From JABDGM01 sp963738665 (lineage in GTDB: Bacteria; Planctomycetota; Planctomycetia; Pirellulales; Lacipirellulaceae), in contig CAVTXL010000013.1 in the NCBI GenBank assembly GCA_963738665.1, forward strand, positions 62,001 through 126,000: 64,000 nt of DNA. The letters are read 5' to 3'. Position 1 is the first letter of the stretch. Each line of letters starts with the position of its first letter. Below the pieces are notes generated by a model. That model was not told where the DNA came from, did not search any database, and worked only from the letters and a program-made list of their open reading frames with translations. Of the stretch, positions 29,123-38,303 are shown piece by piece. The position numbers were made by a program, and so were the translations under genes.

Positions 29123-31592
29123 ATGCACGACAACCGAATGCTCGTGACGAATCATTCACCGTGCCTGGCGTTGGCCCTCGTGGTGGCGGCTCTGGCCGGC
29201 TTTGCCGGGCGCCTGCCGAAGGGTCCACGTCAGACACGCTCAAGCTGACCCCCGCCGACCTGTCTACCATCCGGGGCGCCAACTACCGCGCGGCCGGCGC
29301 CGCGAATACGACCGACTATTGGCAGCACTACCAAGCCGACGAAACGCAGCGCGACCTGAAGTACGCCGACCGGCTGAAGCTGAACCAGTTGCGGGTGTTC
29401 GTCAATTACGCCGCGTGGGACGCGGACCGGGCGGCGTTTCGGGCGAATCTGGTGGATCTAGCCCGAACTGCCAATCGGCACCACATCGGCCTCTTGATCA
29501 CGGTCGGCGATTCGGCGTCGTTCATCGGCAGTGACGGCGCGATCAACCGAGATCAAATTCGCGACTTTGTCGGCGAACTGGTGGCGGCGATCGGCGACGA
29601 GCCGGCGCTTGCGTTCTGGGATGCCTCGAACGAGCCGGACTACAATCCGCCCGGTTCGCCCAGCGACCGGCAAGCGAAACGGACGGAAATCGCCCGCTTG
29701 ATCGCGGCCCGGCTGCATGAACTGGACAAGAAGACGCCGGTGACGATTGGCGTGGCTAACGAGCGCAATATGGAGGTGCTCGCGGACGCAGTCGATGTGC
29801 TGTCGTTTCACGATTATCTGTCGACCCGTGCGGCGATTGCCGGCGACATCGCCCGGGCCAAGGCCTTTGCGGAACAGGCCGGCAAGCAGGTGATGAACAC
29901 GGAGATCGGCTGCATTGCGCGAGCAAACCCCTACGACGTGACGCTCGAGGAGCATATGAAGGCTCACGTCGGCTGGTATATTTGGGAACTGATGATCACC
30001 AAGCGGTGGGGCGACGTGCACGGGGTGTTTTACCAGAACGGCACGGTCCGCGATCCGGCGATTCCGGCCGCGATGTTCGGCTTGTTCCGCAACCGTTCGG
30101 ACAACGCGCTCCCGGAAGACGTCAATCGGGAAGGTTGGGTCAACACCGACGTCGCCAAAGCGCAGGCGTGGCTGGATGATCCGGCGGGAAGCTGGGAGGC
30201 GGGCCTCGACGCGGCGGAGCGGCTGGCGAACCTCGCGGAGGCGGCCCAACTGGTCGCCATGCGCGAGCCGCCGACGCGCACGATCGGGCTGTTGCGGCAA
30301 GGGGCGCCGAACATGGCAGCCCTGCGCAGGCGACAACCCGGTACATCGAGTTGTTGCGCCCGTATGAGCGGCCGAACGCTTCGGCGACAAGCGGGGTGCG
30401 CGGCGGTACGCTGCCGGCAACCCTGGCCCCGCATGAGGTGTATCCCATCAAGCGCCGCGCCAACTCGCGGACGCCGGAAGATACGGCGACGATCCGCGGC
30501 GCCAATTACTGCTACGCCGAGTACGGCGGCCACCCAGGGATGTGGAATAACTATTCGCGCGAGATCACCGAGCGCGACCTGACGTACGCCCAACGGCTGG
30601 GCATCAACCAGATTCGCTGCTTCATCACCTATCAGGCGTATCAGAACGACAAGCAGCAGTATCGACAGAACCTGTTGCACCTGGTGCGGGCCGCGGACGA
30701 GCGCGGGATCGGCGTAATGCCCGTAGTCGGCTACAACCCGGCAATGCAGCGAGAAGGGTACCCGGGCGCGGAAGAGTGGGCGAAGTTCCTGGTCGATACG
30801 CTGGGCAAAGAACCGGGCCTGGCGTTCTGGGACGTCTCGAACGAGCCCGATTATCCGCCCAACAATCCCGCGAGATCCGGCCCGCGGATCGCCTTCGCGA
30901 AGCACATGGCAAGCGTTTTCCGCCGCCTCGACGGCCAGACGCCCGTGACGATCGGCTTCGCCTACGAATACACGATGGAGCAGTGCGCCGACGACGTCGA
31001 CGTGATGGTCTACCACGGTTACCAGCAGACGCGAGGCGCGGTGCGGCTGGACATTGAAAAGGCCAGGCTGGCGGGCGCCGCGGCGCACAAGCCGGTCATG
31101 AACACCGAGATCGGCTGCGTGGCGCGGGCCAATCCGTACGACACCACAATCGAGGAATACCTGAATGCGGGCGTCGGGTACTATATGTGGGAGCTGATGA
31201 TTGTCTGGGACGGCCAGCGCGGCTGGGGCCCGGTGCACGGCATTTTTTACCCGGACGGAACGGTTCGCGATCCGTCGATCCCAATGGCCATGCTGGGCAT
31301 CTTCCGCAATCGCGGTCCCGAGGTGGTACTCGAACGGCCGAATCGTGAGGGTCGTGTGACCCGCACGATTCGGGACGCCCGCAACTGGCTCGCCAACCCG
31401 AGCGGCGACTGGCACACCGGCCTGGATGTGGCCGAAGTGGCCGCGAATTTGTTGGAGTCTGGGCAACTGGTACCGCTGCACGAGCTGCCGACGCGACAGG
31501 TCGAACTATTGCACCGCGGGCCAGAAGACCGGTCCGCGCTAAATGCACTGCTCGCAAAAGAAATCGCCGCACTAGAGCCATATGCACAATGA
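29123..31592 (+). CDS. Secreted GH5-like glycosidase with two tandem catalytic-type domains (two frameshifts)
   Basis: The ATG at 29123 opens 'MHDNRMLVTNHSPCLALALV', a signal peptide in a frame that joins the main frame if one base is restored near 29213. Two homologous clan-A TIM barrels follow. Domain 1 has 'TIRGANYRAAG', 'FWDASNEPDYNPPG' (acid/base Glu) and 'VMNTEIGCIARANPYD' (nucleophile Glu). Domain 2 has 'TIRGANYCYAEYGG', 'FWDVSNEPDYPPNN' and 'VMNTEIGCVARANPYD'. The junction needs one base near 30331, so that 'NMAALRR' runs on to 'RYIELLRPYERPNAS'. Both domains keep both glutamates. Substrate unknown; a beta-mannanase, xylanase or galactanase-type activity is possible. Confidence 0.78.
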
Positions 31593-31654
31593 GCGGACCG
31601 GTTCACACGCGTCTATTGGTCAAATGAGCCTGACAACTCAAACAGGAGGACTCC

Positions 31655-32733
31655 ATGATGGTCGCTGAGGTGAAAGTTATGATGTTAAGGCGGGGCTGTC
31701 GGCTGCTGTTGGGGCTGGGGATTTTGTTGACGACAGTCGCTCAGGTACAGGCCGGACAACAAGCGTCGCAAGAAACCTCCCCGGTGCCGCCGCAGGGATT
31801 CGACAAGGTCCGCGAAGGAATCGACAGGGGCAAGCTGGAACGCGTGGACTACGATGCGCCGGCCGTCGCGGAAGGTCTCAAGCGCTGGATGGAGGTTTAC
31901 ACTCCCCCCGGATACTCCACCGACAAGAAGTATCCCGTGCTCTACTTGCTGCATGGCATCGGCGGCAATGAGAACCGGGAGTGGACGCGGCAAGGAGTGG
32001 CAAACGTCGTCCTCGACAATCTGATTGCGGACAAAAAGATCGAGCCGATGATCGTGGTGTTCCCCAATGGCAATGCGACGAATGGCACGGGGGCCGGCGC
32101 GAGCCGGGGAGGGCGCGGTGGCCGCGGCGATGCGGCCGGGGCAGCCGGTGGGGCTGCGCCCTGCGCTGCCGAAGCAGGTGCGGTGGCTGGGAATGGTGCG
32201 ACACCCGGCGGCCGGGGGCGCCGGCGGGCGACGCGCGCGGCCGACGCGGCGGACGTGGGCGGGGCGGCCTGGGCGACGGTTGGGGAAAGAATTTTGAAAA
32301 CGACTTGCTGCAGGACATCATCCCCTACGTCGAGGCGCACTATTCCACGTATGCCGATTCCGAGCACCGGGCCTTGGCCGGTCTTTCGATGGGCGGCATA
32401 CAAACCAAATCGATCGCGCTACCGAACTTTGAGAAGTTCGCCTACATCGGCATCTTCAGCGGCGGCAACATCAAGCCTGAGGAGATTGCCGATTTGGACG
32501 CCTTCAAGAAGCAAATCCAAGTCGTCTACATGAGCTACGGCAGCCGCGAAAGCTCCGCCCCACGCGGTGGTGGAAACTCGCCGGCAGGACCGGAGGGCGC
32601 AAAGCTCGCGGCCGACGCGCTGAACCAAGCCGGAATTAAGGCCGTCCAGTACACGTCCCCAGATTCCGCACACGATTTTACGAGCTGGAAACGCAGCTTG
32701 TATTACTTCACCCAGCTTCTCTTCCAGAAGTAA
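31655..32733 (+). CDS. CE1-family secreted esterase 1 (feruloyl/acetyl-xylan esterase type; frameshift within RGG tract)
   Basis: A strong AGGAGG lies 6-12 bases before ATG 31655. Signal peptide, then an alpha/beta-hydrolase: 'YTPPGYSTDKKYPVLYLLHG', nucleophile elbow 'GLSMGG' and catalytic His in 'SPDSAHDFTSWKRS'. Between the core strands lies a long Gly/Ala/Arg insert (about 32098-32275). The frame changes within it, upstream of 'GWGKNFENDLLQDIIPYVEA', so one indel is inferred in 32105-32225. Unlike the next two esterases it lacks an N-terminal E-set/CBM48-like domain. Likely role: removal of ferulate or acetate esters from xylan. Confidence 0.85.
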
Positions 32734-32772
32734 CGGGCGTCGCGCCTATTCATCAACAGTAAAGGAATTGTT

Positions 32773-33981
32773 ATGAGAGCTGTAATCATCGTTTTGTCGC
32801 TCTTGGCTGCGCTGCCAGCCGTCGCGCAAGACAAGCCAGACCAACAAGAAAAGCCGTCGGCTCATCCTTCGCCCTACAACTTTCGCGGGGCGGAGTTTCC
32901 GCGGATTGAAGCCGACAACCGCATCACGTTTCGTTTCGTCGCCCCCGATGCCCAAAAGGTGCAGGTCGCGATCGTCAATGTCGCGCAAGACATGGTCAAA
33001 GGCGAAGACGGCGCGTGGACCTACACCACCAGCGAGCCGCAAACGCCCGGATATCACAACTACTGGATGATCGTGGATGGAACGATCGTGCTGGACCCGA
33101 ACGTCGAGTCGTTCATCGGCTACGGCCACATGTGCAACGGGTTTGAAATTCCCGATCCGGAAGGCGGCTTCTACGAATTGAAGGATGTGCCGCACGGCAA
33201 ACTCGAGCTCAGAGACTATTTTGCCAAGTCGCAAAACGCCTGGCATCGCGTCTTCGTCTATACGCCGCCCGGTTACGAAGCCGATACGACGACGCGCTAC
33301 CCGGTGCTGTATTTGCAGCACGGCGGCGGCGAGGACCGCCGCGTGTGGATTGAGATGGGGCGGGCCAATACGATTCTCGACAACCTGCTGGCCGAGGGCA
33401 GAGTGAAGCCGATGATGATCGTGATGGAAACGAGCGTCGCGCCGGGGCCGCGCGGGGGCGGCGGCGCTCGCCGCGGTGCGGGCGCGGGCGGTGCTTTGGC
33501 TCGTGGCGCGGGCGGCGGTCCGCCGCGTGGCGCGGGCGGGCCCGGCCGCGGGGGCGGGTTCAATGTGACTGAATTTCAGACGCTCCTGATCGACGACCTG
33601 ATTCCGTTTATCGATGCCAACTACCGCACGCTGTCGGATCAGTCGCATCGCGCGATGGCCGGCCTTTCAATGGGCGGCTTCCAGACCCGGCAGATCACCA
33701 TGGCAAACCTGGATAAGTTTTCTCACATCGGCCTGTTCAGCGGCGGTAACATCAGCACAAACGACATCTCCGATCTGGACGCCTTCAAACAGAAAGTGAA
33801 AACCGTGTTCTTCAGTTATGGCAGTTTGGAAGGCGGCGCCGCCGCTGCCAAGACGGCAGCCGACGTGCTCAAACAGGCCGGAATCAACAGTCATTATTAC
33901 GAATCGCCGGGCACCGCGCACGAGTGGCAATCGTGGCGGCGCAGCCTATATCAATTCGCTCCGTTGCTTTTTCAGAATTAG
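32773..33981 (+). CDS. CE1-family secreted esterase 2 with N-terminal CBM48-like domain
   Basis: 402 residues, intact. Signal peptide (1-19); an E-set/CBM48-like domain (about 38-130, 'ITFRFVAPDAQKVQVAIVN'); then the esterase with 'VFVYTPPGYEADTTTRYPVL', Ser299 in 'GLSMGG' and His383 in 'SPGTAHEWQSW'. A Gly/Arg/Ala tract (about 226-263, 33448-33561) is inserted between 'PMMIVMETS' and 'FNVTEFQTLLIDDLIPF'. Architecture is that of feruloyl esterase/acetyl-xylan esterases found in xylan loci. It begins 39 bases after esterase 1 and so is likely co-transcribed. Confidence 0.9.
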   Translation: MRAVIIVLSLLAALPAVAQDKPDQQEKPSAHPSPYNFRGAEFPRIEADNRITFRFVAPDAQKVQVAIVNVAQDMVKGEDGAWTYTTSEPQTPGYHNYWMIVDGTIVLDPNVESFIGYGHMCNGFEIPDPEGGFYELKDVPHGKLELRDYFAKSQNAWHRVFVYTPPGYEADTTTRYPVLYLQHGGGEDRRVWIEMGRANTILDNLLAEGRVKPMMIVMETSVAPGPRGGGGARRGAGAGGALARGAGGGPPRGAGGPGRGGGFNVTEFQTLLIDDLIPFIDANYRTLSDQSHRAMAGLSMGGFQTRQITMANLDKFSHIGLFSGGNISTNDISDLDAFKQKVKTVFFSYGSLEGGAAAAKTAADVLKQAGINSHYYESPGTAHEWQSWRRSLYQFAPLLFQN

Positions 33982-34020
33982 TCGTCGTACTTTCTCAAAC
34001 CAAATCGAGGAGAAACGAAC

Positions 34021-35320
34021 ATGAGAATGTCACTAGCTGTTTTGGCCGTTGTCTGCACGGCGGCTTTGCCGGCTTGGGCTCAAAACGAACAGGCGCAGTC
34101 GTCCGACCAGCAGGCCGCGGACGATTTCAAGCCGTCGATGCTGAATCAGCCCGGCCAGCAGTACCCGCAGGTCAATTCGCAGCGCTACGCGCGATTTCGC
34201 ATTGAGGCGCCAAACGCCCAGAGCGTGCGCGTGGGCTTGGGACGTGGCGGCACGGCGCTGACGAAGGGCGAAGACGGGGCCTGGGTCGGCACGACGTCCG
34301 GGCCGCTCGATGAGGGCTTTCACTATTATCATCTCACGGTCGACGGTGGGACGTTCAACGACCCGGGCACGTTGAACTATTACGGTTCGACGCGCTGGGA
34401 GAGCGGCATTGAGGTTCCGGCCCATGACCAGGATTTCTACGCCGTCAAAGACGTATCGCACGGCCGGGTGCAACTGGTGCTTTTCCCCTCGAAAAGCACG
34501 AACTCGACGAAGCGGGCCTTCGTTTATACGCCCCCCGGCTACGATCAGGACACGAACACACGCTACCCGGTGCTCTACCTGCAGCACGGCTGGGGCGAGG
34601 ACGAAACCGCCTGGTGGAATCAAGGCCACGCAAACCTGATCATGGATAACCTGATCGCCGATGGAAAGGCGAAGCCGTTCATCATCGTGATGACTTACGG
34701 CATGACGAATGAAGGCACGTTTGGCGGCCGGCGCGGCGGCGCGCGGCCGTCGAGGCCCAGCGCCGGGCGGCGCGGCGGCGGATGGGGCGCCCGCCGGGCG
34801 CGGCGCCGGCGCGGCCCCCGCAGGCGAAGCGACTCAAGCGGCCGCAGGCCGGCAAGGCGGCCGAGGGCGACGCGGCGGCGGCGGTGGTTTCTTGGCCGGC
34901 TTCGACTTCTCGGGCTTTCAGTCGGTGCTGGTCGACGAGTTGATTCCGTATGTGGACGCCAACTTCCGCACGCTCGCAGATCAGCCGCATCGCGGGATGG
35001 CCGGCCTCTCGATGGGCGGCGCGGAGACGAAGTCGATCACGCTTAAAAACCTCGACAAGTTTTCGCATATTGGACTGTTCAGCGGCGGTACGATCACTCC
35101 GGCCGACGTCGAAGCGACTCCCGGCTTCAAGGACAAGGTCAAAGTCGTGTTCGCCAGTTGCGGCAGCCGCGAGAACCCGGACAACATCAGGTCGAACCAG
35201 GCCGCGCTCGAAGCGGCCGGAATCAAGAACACGGGGTACGTGTCGCCGGACACGGCCCACGAGTTTTTGACCTGGCGGCGGAGCCTGAATGAATTTGCGC
35301 CGCTGTTGTTCCGCGACTAG
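34021..35320 (+). CDS. CE1-family secreted esterase 3 with N-terminal CBM48-like domain (frameshift in RGG tract)
   Basis: Same architecture as esterase 2: signal peptide 'MRMSLAVLAVVCTAALPAWA', E-set domain ('ARFRIEAPNAQSVRVGLG'), then 'YTPPGYDQDTNTRYPVLYLQ', 'GLSMGGAETKS' (nucleophile Ser) and 'SPDTAHEFLTWRRS' (His). The insert between 'GMTNEGTFGGRRGG' and 'GFLAGFDFSGFQSVLVDE' is about 60 residues, rich in Gly, Ala and Arg. The frame shifts inside it near 34740. An SD-like GAGGAG precedes ATG 34021 by 7 bases. Esterases 2 and 3 are clear paralogues, probably with different ester preferences. Confidence 0.87.
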
Positions 35321-35490
35321 GCAACGGCGCGGCCGCCGGATGTGCGGCGCACCGTGAACGCTTCGATTGCGGCCATTTGGCAATCGATTGAACTGAACGA
35401 GGACGACGTCTTCGGTCCGACCGGGGACGTCGTTCCTCTGCTTAACGTATTTGAAGTGCCAATTGAATCCTACTTCTTCGGGGTTCTGCC

Positions 35491-37245
35491 ATGCGCTTGG
35501 TTTGTCGTTTTGGTTGCATCTTGGTCGCCGCCGTATTAGCGCTCGTGCTTGCATTGGCGCCGTTTGCCAGTGGCGCGGACGAGCCGGACACGTCCCACTG
35601 GGTGAAGTTTTCGGCGTTTCATTACGCGGGCAAATCGCCGGTCGCTCCCCAGGAAGGCGAATACCTCAACCCGATTGTCGCCGGGTTTTATCCCGATCCG
35701 TCGATCTGCCGCGTTGGCGACGACTATTACCTGGTGAACTCGTCCTTTCAGTACTTTCCCGGCCTGCCCATCTGGCACTCGAAAGATCTTGTGAATTGGA
35801 CGCAGATCGGCAACATAATCGAGCGGGCGTCGCAATATCCGGCCCGCGGCGGGGCCGTCTCGGCCGGAATGTACGCACCGACGATTCGCTTCCACGATGG
35901 GACATACTACGTCGTGTGCACGCTCGTCGGCGGCGGCGGGAATTTTTACGTGACGGCGAAAGACCCCAGAGGGCCTTGGTCCGAACCCGTGTCCCTCCGC
36001 AATGTGGGCGGCATCGACCCCTCTTTCTTTTTTGACGACGACGGCAAGTGTTATATCGTCAATTGCGACGAGCCGCCAAACCGGCAGGCGCAGTACAACG
36101 GCCATCGGACAATTCGCCTGCAGGAAGTGGATCTCGCGCAAGGACGAACGACCGGTGAACAAACCATTCTGGTCAACGGCGGCACCGACATCTCGCAACA
36201 GCCCGTATGGTGTGAAGGTCCCCATCTTTACAAAATCAACGGCACGTATTACTTAATGTGCGCCCAGGGCGGCACGGGGACTGCCCACTCCGAAGTGATC
36301 TTCAAGTCCGACGCGCTGCGCGGCCCGTACACGCCCGGGCCGAACAACCCGATGATCACGGCCGTCGGGCTGCCCGGCGATCGGCCCAATCCAGTCACGT
36401 GTACGGGCCACGCCGATCTCGTCGACACGCAGAACGGTGAATGGTACGCGGTGTTTCTGGCCTGCCAGCCGTACCAGGCCGGGTTTTACAACACGGGGCG
36501 GCAAACATTTATGCTGCCCGTGACGTGGCAAGGCGGATGGCCGACGATCCTGCCACCGAGGACGCCCGTTCCGCTCACCGTGAAGAAGCCGAACCTCCCG
36601 GCGGACCAACCGGCTGCGGTGCCAACCATGGGTAACATTGCCTACACCGACAACTTCGACGGCGATACGCTGGCCTTTCGCTGGGTCTCGCTGCGGGCGC
36701 CGACGTCGCGGTGGTATGCAACTTCGAAGACGGCCAAAGCGCTCTTTCTCGAGCCGCGGGCCGAGCTCGTCTCGGGCCAAGGCAATCCGTCCTACCTGGC
36801 CGTGCGGCAACAGAACAACGACTTCACGTGCAGCGTGACGCTGTCGGCCCAGCCGGGCACTGCCAATTGCGTCGCCGGTTTGGCGGCCTTCCAGAACGAG
36901 GCACATTTCTATGCGATCAGCGCCAAGATCGACGGCGGCCGCATCACGGAGATTTCTTTGGAGCGCGCGGCCGGCGGGCGTGGAGGACGCGGGCGCCGTG
37001 GTCGTCGCGGTGGGGACGGCGGCGAAGGTCAGGCCGCGGCGCCGCCCTCAGTGACTGAAAAGCTGCCCGATGACGTCCGCTCGGTCGAGCTCAAAATCGA
37101 AGGCGCCGGACCCGTCACCCGGAGCTTCTACCGAGCCGAGGGCGAGTTCAAGCAGCTTGGCGACGATCTGCAGTCGTCGTTTCTGAGCACCGACACGGCG
37201 GGCGGGTTCCAGGGCGTGACGCTAGGGGTGTTCGCGCACGAGTGA
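35491..37245 (+). CDS. Secreted GH43 beta-xylosidase/arabinofuranosidase with C2 domain and RGG tract
   Basis: 584 residues, intact. Signal peptide (1-28). GH43 propeller with 'AGFYPDPSICRVGDDYYLVN' (base Asp), 'GGIDPSFFFDDDGKCYIV' (modulator Asp) and 'WCEGPHLYKINGTYYLM' (acid Glu). The C-terminal beta-sandwich (about 385-584, 'DNFDGDTLAFRWVSLRAP') is of the XynB C2 type. Its loop holds 'GGRGGRGRRGRRGGDGGEG' (about 36973-37026). Motif spacing is closest to XynB-like GH43 enzymes that release xylose or arabinose from the chain end. It is the last gene of the hemicellulose locus. Confidence 0.9.
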   Translation: MRLVCRFGCILVAAVLALVLALAPFASGADEPDTSHWVKFSAFHYAGKSPVAPQEGEYLNPIVAGFYPDPSICRVGDDYYLVNSSFQYFPGLPIWHSKDLVNWTQIGNIIERASQYPARGGAVSAGMYAPTIRFHDGTYYVVCTLVGGGGNFYVTAKDPRGPWSEPVSLRNVGGIDPSFFFDDDGKCYIVNCDEPPNRQAQYNGHRTIRLQEVDLAQGRTTGEQTILVNGGTDISQQPVWCEGPHLYKINGTYYLMCAQGGTGTAHSEVIFKSDALRGPYTPGPNNPMITAVGLPGDRPNPVTCTGHADLVDTQNGEWYAVFLACQPYQAGFYNTGRQTFMLPVTWQGGWPTILPPRTPVPLTVKKPNLPADQPAAVPTMGNIAYTDNFDGDTLAFRWVSLRAPTSRWYATSKTAKALFLEPRAELVSGQGNPSYLAVRQQNNDFTCSVTLSAQPGTANCVAGLAAFQNEAHFYAISAKIDGGRITEISLERAAGGRGGRGRRGRRGGDGGEGQAAAPPSVTEKLPDDVRSVELKIEGAGPVTRSFYRAEGEFKQLGDDLQSSFLSTDTAGGFQGVTLGVFAHE

Positions 37246-37368
37246 TCGCTGATTTCGGGCAACGGCCAACGATGGACTAACGACGTTTGCACTTGCACGG
37301 CGCCTGCTGTTGCCGTTTTTCCCATCAGCAAGTGAACCCACTGCGCGTCAGCGTTGGAGATGCAGATC

Positions 37369-38277
37369 ATGGCTAACGTCCATTTCGGCGATACACTGGC
37401 CGCAGCAGTCCGCCGTGCGGGAAACGCCGTCGTCGTCGGGCTGGATCCGCACTGGGAGCAATTACCCAGTGGCCTGCGGCGGGGAAGCGATAACTCGCTG
37501 GCATCGCGGGCGGAAGCCTACTCGCGATTCTGCAACGCGATCTGCGACGTGGTTGCGCCGCTGGTGCCCGTCGTCAAAGTTCAGGCCGCGTTCTTTGAAG
37601 AACTGGGGGCGGTCGGCATGGCGGCCATGGCCCAGGTGATTTCTTATGCGCAGCAAAAGGCTCTGCTCGTCATCCTCGATGCCAAACGGAACGACATCGG
37701 CAGCACGGCGGCCGCCTATGCTCGGGGCTACCTGGGGCGCGGCCAAAGCGCTTGGAACGTGGACGCCCTCACGGTCAGCCCGTATTTGGGAGACGATTCG
37801 CTCGCGCCGTTTGTCGACGTGGCCGGCGAGCGCGGGGCCGGCGTGTTCGTGCTCGTAAAGACGTCGAACCCCGGTGGGCAAATGCTGCAGGACGTGGCCA
37901 GCGACGGCGTGCCGCTCTATCGGCGCGTGGCCGCGCACGTCGAATCGTTGGCAGCCGCGACGACGAGAAACTGCGGCTATGGCAGCGTGGGTGCGGTCGT
38001 TGGGGCGACCTATCCCGAGCAACTGGCCGAGCTGCGGGCGGCCATGCCGCACTCGTGGTTCCTCGTGCCCGGCTACGGCAGCCAAGGTGGCACGGCGGCG
38101 GACGTGGCGGCGGCTTTCGATGCCGACGGGCTCGGCGCGATTGTCAACAATTCGCGCGGCATCATCTTCGCCCATGAGCGGCCCGAGTACGCTCAGCAAT
38201 TCGGCGCGGCGCGGTGGCAAGAGGCGGTGGAGGCGGCGACGCGGCGAATGATTGAGGACTTGAAAGCAGCGAGTTAG
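37369..38277 (+). CDS. pyrF: Orotidine 5'-phosphate decarboxylase
   Basis: 302 residues from ATG 37369 (a longer in-frame start at 37354 is less likely; a GGAG lies 9-12 bases upstream of 37369). Motifs 'VVGLDPHWEQLP', 'VPVVKVQAAFFEELGA', the catalytic 'LVILDAKRNDIGSTAAAYA' and 'FLVPGYGSQGGTAADV' define the longer PyrF subtype (type 2, about 270-310 residues). The enzyme converts OMP to UMP, the final step of pyrimidine synthesis. It stands alone, 124 bases after the GH43 gene, with no other pyr genes nearby. Confidence 0.95.
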   Translation: MANVHFGDTLAAAVRRAGNAVVVGLDPHWEQLPSGLRRGSDNSLASRAEAYSRFCNAICDVVAPLVPVVKVQAAFFEELGAVGMAAMAQVISYAQQKALLVILDAKRNDIGSTAAAYARGYLGRGQSAWNVDALTVSPYLGDDSLAPFVDVAGERGAGVFVLVKTSNPGGQMLQDVASDGVPLYRRVAAHVESLAAATTRNCGYGSVGAVVGATYPEQLAELRAAMPHSWFLVPGYGSQGGTAADVAAAFDADGLGAIVNNSRGIIFAHERPEYAQQFGAARWQEAVEAATRRMIEDLKAAS

Positions 38278-38303
38278 CGGGAGCCGCGAAAGTGCCTCGT
38301 AGT

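Noticed and set aside
30351..31592. Second GH5-like domain as a separate gene
   Set aside because: It begins in mid-domain without signal peptide or ribosome site; one restored base joins it to the upstream domain.
12159..37245. SusC/SusD pair or a hybrid two-component regulator in the hemicellulose locus
   Set aside because: Looked for and not found; every plus-strand gene is an enzyme or the GPH symporter.
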